Source: Paracoccaceae bacterium
Lineage (GTDB): Bacteria > Pseudomonadota > Alphaproteobacteria > Rhodobacterales > Rhodobacteraceae
Direction: 5' to 3'
NCBI GenBank assembly: GCA_014872815.1
Contig: WKFK01000015.1
Span: 372,001 to 436,000, forward strand
Length of the DNA: 64,000 nt
Below the pieces are notes generated by a model, which made no database searches, had not been told where the DNA came from, and worked only from the letters and a program-made list of their open reading frames with translations. The first letter of the stretch is position 1. Every line of letters begins with the position of its first letter. The position numbers and the translations under genes are program-made. Below are positions 35,390 through 43,350 of this stretch, in pieces.

Positions 35390-36313
35390 TCAGCCCTGAG
35401 GTGTCACGCCAGGGCGGGCTTTGCCGCGCTTGAGGCCCAGTTGACGTTCCCGCCAGATGATCAGAATGCCTGCGGCGATCACGATGGACGCCCCGATCAG
35501 CATTTGTGGCGTTGGGACCTCTGAGAACCACACGTAGCCGATCAGGATGGCAAAAAGCATCGCCACATAGTCAAACGGCGCCACCACAGAGGCCGGGGCA
35601 AAGCGGTAGCACGACGTCAGCATGATCTGCGCCACCCCGCCGATGAGGCCTGCGGTCACCAAAAGCGCGGTTTGCTCCCAAGTGGGCACAACCCAGCCAA
35701 ACGGCAGGGTCAGCAGCGATAGGCAGGAGGCGGTGAGCGAAAAGTAGAACACAATCGCGGAGGTCTGATCCGTTTGCACCAGCTTGCGGATGTGGATTTG
35801 TGCCAGCGCGCGAAAGAGGGCGGAGCCGAGCACCAGCATGACGCCAACTGTGGCCATTGCGGAGGCCTGATCCGCGTCAAAGATGGTCAGGCGTGGCCAA
35901 AGCACGACGGTCACGCCGATGAGGCCAATGCCAACGGCGGTTAGGCGGAAGGCGCGGACCTCTTCGCCGAGGAACATGGCGGCAAAGATCACGGTCATCA
36001 ACGGCGCGGCGAAGCCAATGGCGGTGACTTCGGGCAGGGGCAGCAAGCCAAGCGCGGCAAAGTTCATAGCCATGGCGGTGGTGCCGATTACGCCGCGCCA
36101 GACGTGGCCCATGGCGTTGTTCACACGCAGGCCTTGGGGCATTTCTCCGCGCTGCAAGAGCCAGATGAAGATCACAAACATTGCAAAAAAGGACCGGAAG
36201 AACACAGCTTGGCCGGCGGGCACCGTGTCGGCGGTGGCTTTGATCATGGCAGCCATGATGGAAAAGAGCGCAATGGCGGTGATCTTGAAGGCAATGCCTT
36301 TGAGCGGCTGCAT
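35390..36313 (-). CDS. DMT-superfamily (EamA) membrane transporter
   Basis: 307 residues with ten helices in two EamA repeats (AIALFSIMAAMIKATADTV; second with VLVLGSALFRALAQIHIRK). GQAVFFRSFFAM fits the drug/metabolite exporters near RhaT/RarD. The start MQPLKG was set where membrane similarity begins; the frame upstream to 36472 is proline-rich noise. Convergent with the HD gene, whose stop abuts its own. Confidence 0.85.
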   Translation of the reverse strand: MQPLKGIAFKITAIALFSIMAAMIKATADTVPAGQAVFFRSFFAMFVIFIWLLQRGEMPQGLRVNNAMGHVWRGVIGTTAMAMNFAALGLLPLPEVTAIGFAAPLMTVIFAAMFLGEEVRAFRLTAVGIGLIGVTVVLWPRLTIFDADQASAMATVGVMLVLGSALFRALAQIHIRKLVQTDQTSAIVFYFSLTASCLSLLTLPFGWVVPTWEQTALLVTAGLIGGVAQIMLTSCYRFAPASVVAPFDYVAMLFAILIGYVWFSEVPTPQMLIGASIVIAAGILIIWRERQLGLKRGKARPGVTPQG

Positions 36314-36432
36314 GGGGATGTCCGGTGATTGGGGTCGGCCGGACTGTGGCGCAGGGGCGCAGGAATGACAAGGCGGGCTTGATCTTTGGTGGGGGAGCAG
36401 GAAAGGTCCGTGCCAACTACGGAGGGGCCGCC

Positions 36433-37935
36433 ATGTATCAGGACAACTATTTGATTGCCGCGCTGAGCGCATCAGCCGAAGGGCGTGGGCGTGAGGTGTT
36501 TGCCGAGGTGCCGGGGCAGGATCCGGTGACTTTTGGCGGGCTGTTTGCCGGGGCGGAGCGTATGGCGGCAGCTTTGGTTGTGCAGGGTGTGCAACCCGGA
36601 GACCGCGTGGCGGTGCAGGTCGAGAAGACGATGGAGGCGATCCAGCTTTATCTCGGCACGGTGATGGCGGGTGGCGTGTTTCTGCCGCTCAACACGGCCT
36701 ACACGACCTCTGAGGTGGCCTATTTCCTTGGAGATGCCACGCCGCGTGTGGTGGTTTGTGACCCTGATAAAGCGGATGAAATTGCACCAATTGCCGAGGG
36801 CGCAGCGGTACTGACGCTAGATGGCGCTGGGCAGGGCAGCCTGACCGATTTGGCGGAGGGGCAAACCGGGTTTGAGCCGGTAGCGCGCGGCGCGGATGAT
36901 CTGGCGGCGATCTTGTATACTTCGGGTACCACGGGGCGCTCCAAAGGGGCGATGTTGAGCCACGATAACCTGCTGTCCAATTCCGAGACACTGCGGGATT
37001 ATTGGCGCTTCACCAAAGAGGACGTGCTGATCCACGCCTTGCCGATCTTCCACACCCACGGGCTGTTTGTGGCGACCAATGTGGCGCTGCTGTCAGGCGC
37101 GTCGGTGGTGTTTTTGGCGAAATTTGATGCGGATACGATTTTGGACGCGATGCCTAAAGCGACGAGCCTGATGGGCGTGCCAACGTTTTACACACGGTTG
37201 TTGAAAGACGCGCGGCTGACCAAAAAGCTGGCGGCCAATGTGCGGCTGTTTATCTCCGGCTCTGCCCCGCTGTTGGTGGATACGCATGAGCAATGGGAGG
37301 CGCGCACCGGCCACCGGATTCTGGAACGCTATGGCATGACAGAAACCAATATGAGCACCTCCAATCCCTATGACGGCGAGCGTCGGGCCGGAACCGTGGG
37401 CTTCCCCTTGCCGGGGGTCGAGGCCCGTATTCGCGCAGAGGGCACCGAGGTTGCGCCGGGTGAGATTGGCGTGCTCGAAGTGCGCGGGCGCAATGTCTTT
37501 CAAGGCTATTGGCAGATGCCAGAGAAAACCGCTGAAGAGCTTCTGCCGGATGGCTGGTTTATCACCGGGGATTTGGCCAAGGTGGACGGCGATGGCTATG
37601 TTACCATCGTGGGGCGTTCCAAGGATCTGGTGATCACCGGCGGGTTCAACGTGTATCCGAAAGAAATCGAGTCGCTGATTGATGATCTTGATGGCGTGCT
37701 GGAGAGCGCGGTTATTGGTGTGCCGCATGCGGATTTCGGCGAGGCGGTGGTGGCCGTGGTGGTGCGCGCGGATCCTACTTTGACAGAGGCGCAGGTGAGT
37801 GGACCGCTGGCGGCGAGTCTGGCGAAGTTCAAACAGCCCAAGAAGGTGATTTTCTTGCCGGAACTGCCGCGTAATACCATGGGCAAGGTACAGAAAAAGG
37901 CGCTGCGCGAGAGCTACGCGGAGTTGTTCTCCTAG
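36433..37935 (+). CDS. matB: Malonyl-CoA synthase (AMP-forming)
   Basis: A 500-residue ANL-superfamily ligase that activates malonate. The adenylate-binding loop is LYTSGTTGRSKGAMLSH, with YGMTETNMS and the hinge GRSKDLVITGGFNVYPKE following. The C-terminal catalytic Lys is in NTMGKVQKKALRE. Length and PIFHTHGLFVATNV fit MatB better than long-chain acyl-CoA ligases. GGAGG lies upstream of ATG 36433. The malonate decarboxylase partner is not adjacent. Confidence 0.85.
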   Translation: MYQDNYLIAALSASAEGRGREVFAEVPGQDPVTFGGLFAGAERMAAALVVQGVQPGDRVAVQVEKTMEAIQLYLGTVMAGGVFLPLNTAYTTSEVAYFLGDATPRVVVCDPDKADEIAPIAEGAAVLTLDGAGQGSLTDLAEGQTGFEPVARGADDLAAILYTSGTTGRSKGAMLSHDNLLSNSETLRDYWRFTKEDVLIHALPIFHTHGLFVATNVALLSGASVVFLAKFDADTILDAMPKATSLMGVPTFYTRLLKDARLTKKLAANVRLFISGSAPLLVDTHEQWEARTGHRILERYGMTETNMSTSNPYDGERRAGTVGFPLPGVEARIRAEGTEVAPGEIGVLEVRGRNVFQGYWQMPEKTAEELLPDGWFITGDLAKVDGDGYVTIVGRSKDLVITGGFNVYPKEIESLIDDLDGVLESAVIGVPHADFGEAVVAVVVRADPTLTEAQVSGPLAASLAKFKQPKKVIFLPELPRNTMGKVQKKALRESYAELFS

Positions 37936-37939
37936 TCAT

Positions 37940-38001
37940 ATTCTCATTCCCCAAATATCCCGGGGTGGGCCCATCTCAGATGGGACAGGGGCAGCGCCCC
38001 T
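37940..38001 (-). repeat. Two-hairpin intergenic repeat, copy 2
   Basis: Read on the minus strand: stem AGGGGC/GCCCCT (38001-37987), stem CCCATCT/AGATGGG (37984-37970), GGATATTT (37960-37953), a 7-nt gap, then GAGAAT (37945-37940). Order and spacing match copy 1 at 23621, while the stems have changed on both sides to keep pairing. Confidence 0.7.
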
Positions 38002-38003
38002 AC

Positions 38004-38030
38004 AAAAAAACGGGGGCCAGATGGCCCCCG
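38004..38030 (-). terminator. Terminator after ilvE
   Basis: CGGGGGCCA (38011-38019) and TGGCCCCCG (38022-38030) form a GC stem. On the minus strand it is followed by seven T. It lies 24 bp past the ilvE stop. Confidence 0.9.
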
Positions 38031-38054
38031 CTTTGATTTGCGCTGTTGGGCAGC

Positions 38055-38924
38055 TTACGCGCGCACGAGCTTCTCGTAGGACTCGGCGATGTCGCGGGTG
38101 ATGTCGCCCACCTCAAAGGTGTAGTCGCCAATCTGACCCACTGGGGTCACTTCGGCGGCGGTGCCGGTCAGCCAGCACTGCTCAAAGTCGGCGAGTTCCT
38201 CAGGCATGATGTGGCGCTCGATCACGTTGATGCCTTTGTCTTTCAGCATGCCAATCACGGTCTGACGGGTGATGCCGTTCAGGAAGCAATCCGGGGTTGG
38301 CGTGTGCACTTCGCCGTCTTTTACAAAGAAGATGTTGGCGCCGGTCGCCTCGGCCACATAGCCGCGGTAGTCCATGAAGAGCGCGTCCGAGCAGCCTTTG
38401 GCCTCTGCCTTGTGCTTGGAGATGGTGCAGATCATGTAGAGACCTGCGGCCTTGGCGTGCACCGGAATGGTTTCCGGGCTTGGGCGTTTCCATTCCGCGA
38501 TGTCGAGCTTTGCGCCCTGCATTTTGGCGTCGCCGTAGTAGGCGCCCCAAGGCCAGATCGCGATGGCAACGCGGACAGGGTTGGCCGCAGACGCGACACC
38601 CATGTCTTCACCGGAGCCGCGCCACACAACAACGCGCACATAGGCGTCTTCCAGGCCGGATTTCTTCAGAGTTTCCTGCTTGGCCGCCTCGAGCTCTTCC
38701 AGAGAGATCGGCATCGGCATGTCCAGAGCTTCAGCAGATTTGAACAGGCGTTCGTTGTGCTCTTTGCTCTTGAAAATCTTGCCGTTGTAGGCACGTTCGC
38801 CTTCAAAGACGGAGCTTGCGTAATGCAGCGCGTGGCTCAGGACGTGGACCTTGGCCTCGCGCCAGTCAACAAACTCGCCATCCATCCAGATGACGCCGTC
38901 ACGATCGTCATATGCACCAGCCAT
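38055..38924 (-). CDS. ilvE: Branched-chain amino acid aminotransferase
   Basis: A 289-residue fold-type IV PLP enzyme that makes valine, leucine and isoleucine from their 2-oxo acids. Motifs: HALHYASSVFEGERAY, HAKAAGLYM (the PLP lysine), EATGANIFFV and GITRQTVIGML. Length is slightly under the 300 usual. It diverges from the petP-like gene across a 180-bp region containing direct repeats of TTGTGA. Confidence 0.94.
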   Translation of the reverse strand: MAGAYDDRDGVIWMDGEFVDWREAKVHVLSHALHYASSVFEGERAYNGKIFKSKEHNERLFKSAEALDMPMPISLEELEAAKQETLKKSGLEDAYVRVVVWRGSGEDMGVASAANPVRVAIAIWPWGAYYGDAKMQGAKLDIAEWKRPSPETIPVHAKAAGLYMICTISKHKAEAKGCSDALFMDYRGYVAEATGANIFFVKDGEVHTPTPDCFLNGITRQTVIGMLKDKGINVIERHIMPEELADFEQCWLTGTAAEVTPVGQIGDYTFEVGDITRDIAESYEKLVRA

Positions 38925-39102
38925 GGTCGTTCCTTTCGCTTACCAAAGTGCCTTCAATTTTTCATTTGTTGCGCGAGATATGTCCGGAGCGGTCATAAAA
39001 TTGCGCAAAACCTGCGATTCGCTACCAGTTAGCGCTTGGAGTGTCAACAAAGCTGACGTATTGTGACGGTCAAACCTGTCAATTGTGATGCGGGAGGGCC
39101 AA

Positions 39103-39600
39103 ATGAGCGATCCAATTCGGAGTGAGAACCTGCTGTATCTCACGGATGAGCAGCTCCGGCAGGGGATTGAGGCGATGTATTTTGCCTATCGCGGCTTCAC
39201 CGCAGATCCGGACCGAATCCTTGAGAGTATGGCCTATGGGCGGGCGCATCATCGCGCGATTCACTTCATCAACCGCGCGCCGGGCACCACGGTGACCAAT
39301 CTGCTGGATATCTTGGGGGTGACGAAACAGTCACTTAATCGTGTGTTGCGCACATTGATTGAAGATGGGCTTGTGGAAAGTCGCGTGGGCACGTCGGATC
39401 GACGGGAGCGGAACCTGTTTCTGACCGAAGAAGGTACGGCGCTGGAGCATCGTCTGTCGGACGCACAGCGCGCGCGGATGCGCACTGCGTTTCGCGAGGC
39501 CGGCCCAGAGGATGTGGCTGGATTCCGGCGGGTGCTTGAGGCGATGATGGAAGGTGAAATGAAACGGCAGTATCTGTCCCTGCGTGAGTCGGGTAAATGA
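39103..39600 (+). CDS. petP: MarR-family regulator, PetP-like
   Basis: 165 residues with a winged helix: GTTVTNLLDILGVTKQSLNRVLRTL, then the wing DGLVESRVGTSDRRERNLFLTEEG (in part). Size and the overlap with a response regulator match PetP-PetR, which in Rhodobacter capsulatus is needed for cytochrome bc1 expression. The petABC genes are not in this window. GGGAGG lies upstream of ATG 39103. Confidence 0.8.
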   Translation: MSDPIRSENLLYLTDEQLRQGIEAMYFAYRGFTADPDRILESMAYGRAHHRAIHFINRAPGTTVTNLLDILGVTKQSLNRVLRTLIEDGLVESRVGTSDRRERNLFLTEEGTALEHRLSDAQRARMRTAFREAGPEDVAGFRRVLEAMMEGEMKRQYLSLRESGK

Positions 39601-40298
39601 AAGACATCGATCCCCACCTGCTGATTGTGGATGATGATGAGCGCATTCGCGAGCTTCTGCGAAAATTCCTTATGCGAAATGGATTTCTGGTGTCAGCCGC
39701 CCGCGACGCAGCACATGCGCGGCGGATTCTGTCAGGGTTGGATTTTGACCTGATTGTGCTGGACGTGATGATGCCGGGCGAAGATGGCATGAGTCTGACC
39801 CGTGGTATTCGCGAGACCTCGCAGACGCCGATCATGCTTTTGACCGCCAAAGGTGAAACCGAGGATCGGATAACCGGCCTCGAGGCTGGGGCGGATGACT
39901 ATCTGGCCAAGCCGTTTGAGCCCAAAGAGCTGTTGTTGCGGATCAATGCCATTCTGCGGCGGATGCCGGAGGTGGATGAGGCGTCCACGGTACCCAAGGT
40001 GCTGCATCTGGGGGGCATTCGCTATGACATTGACCGGGGCGAGATGTGGCAAGGCGAAGAGCCAGTGCGTTTGACCGCCACTGAAAGCCAGCTGATGAAG
40101 ATTTTCTCCAAAACGCCGGGCGAAGCCGTGAGCCGCGGAAAGCTGGTGGAAGAACTGGGTCGAGACAAGGGGCAGGCGCAGGAGCGGGCAGTGGATGTGC
40201 AAATCACTCGTTTGCGGCGCAAGATTGAGGAAGACCCGAAACAGCCGCGCTACCTGCAAACAGTGCGCGGGGCGGGGTACATGCTAGCGCCGGACTGA
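39597..40298 (+). CDS. petR: OmpR-family response regulator, PetR-like
   Basis: A 233-residue two-domain regulator. The receiver domain has the acidic pocket DDDE and phosphoacceptor Asp56 (IVLDVMMPGEDG), with LLTAKGE and the Lys in YLAKPF. The C-terminal winged helix ends TVRGAGYMLAPD. No histidine kinase is adjacent. Paired with the MarR gene by an ATGA overlap. Confidence 0.85.
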   Translation: MKDIDPHLLIVDDDERIRELLRKFLMRNGFLVSAARDAAHARRILSGLDFDLIVLDVMMPGEDGMSLTRGIRETSQTPIMLLTAKGETEDRITGLEAGADDYLAKPFEPKELLLRINAILRRMPEVDEASTVPKVLHLGGIRYDIDRGEMWQGEEPVRLTATESQLMKIFSKTPGEAVSRGKLVEELGRDKGQAQERAVDVQITRLRRKIEEDPKQPRYLQTVRGAGYMLAPD

Positions 40299-40308
40299 TT
40301 AAACAGAA

Positions 40309-40338
40309 GTGGGCGCTGCAGAGCGAGCGCCCACCTTT
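40309..40338 (+). terminator. Terminator after petR
   Basis: GTGGGCGCT (40309-40317) pairs with AGCGCCCAC (40326-40334) across an 8-nt loop; only CTTTC follows, so the T-run is weak. Confidence 0.6.
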
Positions 40339-40353
40339 CAAATTGTGCCGCAT

Positions 40354-40914
40354 CTATTGAGCCCAAGAGGTCACTTGGTTGGCAAATTGTTCCGCTAACT
40401 CTTTATATCGTTTGGCTTTGGTTGTGCCTGCATTGGCTGCAATCATTACCAAAGTGCCTAAGTTGCCGCCTCCGCGTGCGCCTCTGTACTCCGTCTGAAT
40501 CACGCCCTTTCGGACTGACTTGCCTGAGGAATTGTCAATCAAGCTCACTTCACTCGTTAGAAAACTGGACGTTCCCAAAACATGCCCTGCTCCAGTGCGA
40601 ACGTCGGCCATCTGAATGCGAACTTTCAGTGTCGCAGGAGTTTTCCCGGTAAAGCGCTGATTGAGTTCTGATTTTAGGGCAGCTTCAACGTTGGCTTTGA
40701 TATCGGCAGCTACTTTTTTGTCGTCAGACGTTTCAAGGCGCGCCATGTCGTTGATGCGTGCATTGTCGGCAAGCGCGACATCCACAGCTCTGATAGAATA
40801 GATTTGTAGCGGTCCTGGTGTCGAAGATTTACTGACTTCTTGCTCAGACCCCATACAGCCGGCCACGAATAGCGCCATAACAATAGGCGCAACAGTCGCC
40901 AAAATTTGTTTCAT
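40354..40914 (-). CDS. Uncharacterised lipoprotein
   Basis: 186 residues. The signal peptide ends in lipobox VAGC with Cys20. The mature part is hydrophilic and has a glycine-rich turn RGARGGGNLG. It keeps to no family I recognise. The gene is visibly richer in A and T than its neighbours, suggesting later acquisition or weak codon selection. AGGA lies about 8 nt before the ATG. Convergent with petR. Confidence 0.65.
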   Translation of the reverse strand: MKQILATVAPIVMALFVAGCMGSEQEVSKSSTPGPLQIYSIRAVDVALADNARINDMARLETSDDKKVAADIKANVEAALKSELNQRFTGKTPATLKVRIQMADVRTGAGHVLGTSSFLTSEVSLIDNSSGKSVRKGVIQTEYRGARGGGNLGTLVMIAANAGTTKAKRYKELAEQFANQVTSWAQ

Positions 40915-41020
40915 AGTGATTTCCTTGTGAGAGTTGAGGTTTCGCGTTTCTTGGGATTTTTGCCGATAAGCTCGGAACCAGGATCTCGACCTGATCAAAT
41001 GAACATGCGCCCACGCGTGT

Positions 41021-41097
41021 CATGAAATTTGTAGAAGAAGCAGAAGGGGAAAGACATTCTAAGCTGTCTCTTGGTGTGTTCTGCTAATAATTTCATG
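41021..41097. repeat. Nested imperfect hairpin
   Basis: CATGAAATT (41021-41029) pairs with AATTTCATG (41089-41097), GCAGAA (41040-41045) with TTCTGC (41079-41084), and AGACA with TGTCT near the centre. Three stems in register suggest a folded RNA or DNA element. Confidence 0.5.
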
Positions 41098-41116
41098 CTG
41101 AAGTTGTGTATAGTGT

Positions 41117-41157
41117 TGCTACAACTAATTCAACTCTTGGGTGAATTTGTTGTTGCA
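41117..41157. repeat. 16-bp imperfect hairpin
   Basis: TGCTACAACTAATTCA (41117-41132) pairs with TGAATTTGTTGTTGCA (41142-41157), with two T-T mismatches and the 9-nt loop ACTCTTGGG. It is not followed by a T-run, so it is not a usual terminator. Confidence 0.55.
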
Positions 41158-41211
41158 GGAAGGTGAGGCGTTCTGTTGGACAGCCCGCTGACAGTGCTTG
41201 AAGGAGGGGGT

Positions 41212-41238
41212 ATGCTATTCTGGAAGGCGCGGGATTGA
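41212..41238 (+). other. Candidate 8-codon leader reading frame
   Basis: ATG 41212 follows a strong AAGGAGGGGG (41201-41210) and encodes MLFWKARD before a TGA. The downstream deacetylase start at 41264 has only a weak site, so coupling or leader control is conceivable. Such short frames also arise by chance. Confidence 0.3.
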
Positions 41239-41263
41239 GCCGCGTTCAAAAACAGGCGAAACA

Positions 41264-42199
41264 ATGACAACAGGACTGTACTCAAACAAGAGTTCGTTGC
41301 AGCACCAGACACCTGCGGGCCATGCGGAGCAGGTTGCGCGGATTGAGCATATTCAGGCGGCCTTAAAGGCGGCCAAGTTCGACGGGTTGGATCGGCGCGA
41401 GGCGCCGGAGTGTTCGGACGTGGATATTCTGCTGTGCCATCCGCAGAGCCATCTGGACGCCATCACAGCGGCGGAGCCGGCGAGCGGCATCATTGCGTTG
41501 GATGAAGACACCCATATGTCGCCAGGCTCGACACTGGCGGCGCGGCACGGTGTTGGTGGCTGTCTCGCGGCTGTGGATGCGGTGTTGGCGGGGGAGGTGG
41601 GCAACGCCTTTGTGGCGTGTCGTCCGCCGGGGCATCATGCGGAGCAGAGCAAGCCCATGGGGTTTTGTTTGTTTGGCACGGCAGCGATTGCGGCCAAACA
41701 TGCGCTGGAACGTCACGGGCTGAGCCGGGTGGCGGTGGTGGATTTCGATGTGCACCATGGCAATGGCACGCAGGCGCTTTTGTGGGACGAACCGCGTAGC
41801 CTGTTCATTGGTAGTCATCAAAATCCGCTATGGCCGGGCACTGGTATGCCAGAGGAAACGGGTGCATCAGGCAATGTGATGAACCTGCCGTTGCCACCAC
41901 ACAGTGACGGGGGGCTGATGCGGGCGACTTATGAAGCGCAGGTGTTTCCCGCTTTGGAGGCCTTTGAACCGGAGTTGTTGATCCTGTCGGCGGGCTTTGA
42001 CGCGCATAAAGATGATCCTTTGGCGCAGTTGGAATGGAGCGAGGCGGATTTTGCCTGGTTGACGGAGCGGCTGTGCGATGTGGCAGACAAGCATTGCGGC
42101 GGGCGCGTGGTCTCGACTTTGGAAGGCGGATATGATCTGAACGCTTTGGCAGCGTCGGTGGCGGCGCATGTTGAGGTTTTGATGGAGAGAGCCGGATGA
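41264..42199 (+). CDS. Histone deacetylase-superfamily (AcuC/HDAC-like) amidohydrolase
   Basis: 311 residues with the metal-dependent deacetylase motifs in order: RPPGHHAEQSKPMGFC, VVDFDVHHGNGTQ, LSAGFDAH and TLEGGYDLNAL. These hold the zinc-binding Asp/His residues and the charge-relay His pair. Bacterial relatives remove acetyl groups from polyamines or proteins such as acetyl-CoA synthetase; the substrate here is open. It is followed by xseB (ATGA overlap). Start MTTGLYS was chosen over a longer TTG frame. Confidence 0.9.
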   Translation: MTTGLYSNKSSLQHQTPAGHAEQVARIEHIQAALKAAKFDGLDRREAPECSDVDILLCHPQSHLDAITAAEPASGIIALDEDTHMSPGSTLAARHGVGGCLAAVDAVLAGEVGNAFVACRPPGHHAEQSKPMGFCLFGTAAIAAKHALERHGLSRVAVVDFDVHHGNGTQALLWDEPRSLFIGSHQNPLWPGTGMPEETGASGNVMNLPLPPHSDGGLMRATYEAQVFPALEAFEPELLILSAGFDAHKDDPLAQLEWSEADFAWLTERLCDVADKHCGGRVVSTLEGGYDLNALAASVAAHVEVLMERAG

Positions 42200-42438
42200 G
42201 CGACACACCTGTGGAAGAGATGAGCTTTGAGGCGGCAATGCGCGAGCTGGAGCAGGTTGTGGGCCAGTTGGAGCGCGGTGACGTGGAGCTGGAGAAATCC
42301 ATTGCGCTGTATGAGCGTGGCGCGGCGTTGAAGGCCCGCTGTGAAGCGAAGCTCAAAGAGGCCGAAGAAAAGGTCGCGGCGATCACTTTGGATGGCAATG
42401 GCAACCCGGCCGGTTTGACACCGGTTGAAGGTATGTAA
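42196..42438 (+). CDS. xseB: Exodeoxyribonuclease VII small subunit
   Basis: An 80-residue helical protein. SFEAAMRELEQVVGQLERGDVELEKSIALYERG in part is the XseB signature. It joins XseA (not in the window) in the single-strand nuclease. Its overlap with the deacetylase gene and position before ispA are typical of the isoprenoid operon. Confidence 0.95.
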   Translation: MSDTPVEEMSFEAAMRELEQVVGQLERGDVELEKSIALYERGAALKARCEAKLKEAEEKVAAITLDGNGNPAGLTPVEGM

Positions 42439-42465
42439 GCCAACCCGTCAGCCGTAGGGGCCGCG

Positions 42466-43335
42466 ATGTTTGAGACACGTTTGAAAGAGGCCGCCACGCA
42501 GGTGGAGGCCCATCTGCTTGAGGTGATGGCGCCGTTTGGTGATCTGCCGGTGGTTGAGGCCATGCGCTATGCCAGTGCGGGCGGTAAGCGGCTGCGGGCG
42601 TTTCTGGTGCTGGAAAGTGCGCGGTTGCATGGGGTTGATCCCAAACATGCGATTTGGCCAGCGACAGCGATTGAGGCGATGCACGCCTATTCGCTGGTAC
42701 ATGATGACCTGCCTTGTATGGATGACGATGACATGCGGCGGGGGCTGCCCACGACGCACATCAAGTGGGACGAATGCACTGCTGTGCTGGCGGGCGATGC
42801 CCTGCAGACCTTGGCGTTCGAATGTGTGAGCCGGGATGAGTGTCACGAAGACGCCTCTGTGCGGGCCGAGTTGACGGTGTCGTTGGCGCGGGCCGCAGGT
42901 GCACAGGGTATGGTGTTGGGTCAAGCGTTGGATATTGCGGCGGAGACCGCGCCGGTGCCATTGACGCTTGAGGAAATCACACGGCTACAGGCCGGAAAGA
43001 CAGGTGCGTTGATTGCCTGGTCTGCCACGGCGGGCGCGGTGATGGGCAAGGCCGACATTGAACCCTTGATGCGCTATTCGCTGGACCTTGGGCTGGCGTT
43101 TCAAATTGCCGATGACATTCTGGATGTGGAAGGCGATGCCGAGAAGGTTGGCAAGGCCGTTGGTAAGGATGCCAATGCTGGGAAGGCGACGTTTGTGTCG
43201 TTGCTGGGATTGGATGGGGCCAAACAGCGCGCCCGCGACCTTGTGACGGATGCATGTGAGGCGCTTTCCGTTTACGGTAAAGATGCGGATACCTTGCGGG
43301 AGGCGGCGCGTTTCGTTATCTCGCGGGACAGCTAA
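42466..43335 (+). CDS. ispA: Farnesyl diphosphate synthase (polyprenyl synthetase)
   Basis: A 289-residue prenyltransferase adding IPP to DMAPP and GPP. Both aspartate-rich magnesium sites are present: HDDLPCMDDDDMRRG (first) and FQIADDILDVEGD (second), plus GGKRLRAFL near the N-terminus. Length fits short-chain synthases. It lies 15 bp before dxs. Confidence 0.93.
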   Translation: MFETRLKEAATQVEAHLLEVMAPFGDLPVVEAMRYASAGGKRLRAFLVLESARLHGVDPKHAIWPATAIEAMHAYSLVHDDLPCMDDDDMRRGLPTTHIKWDECTAVLAGDALQTLAFECVSRDECHEDASVRAELTVSLARAAGAQGMVLGQALDIAAETAPVPLTLEEITRLQAGKTGALIAWSATAGAVMGKADIEPLMRYSLDLGLAFQIADDILDVEGDAEKVGKAVGKDANAGKATFVSLLGLDGAKQRARDLVTDACEALSVYGKDADTLREAARFVISRDS

Positions 43336-43350
43336 CCGGAAGGCGCGCCT

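Larger units (their letters stand above)
40915..41263. other. Gene-free stretch with hairpins and a short leader ORF
   Basis: These 349 bp between the lipoprotein and the deacetylase gene hold no supported protein gene. They contain two long imperfect hairpins (41021-41097 and 41117-41157) and an 8-codon reading frame at 41212. A non-coding RNA or leader control element is possible, but no known family is recognised. Confidence 0.5.

Noticed and set aside
41198..41263. TTG-started extension of the deacetylase gene
   Set aside because: The added residues match nothing in the family; ATG 41264 gives a normal N-terminus.
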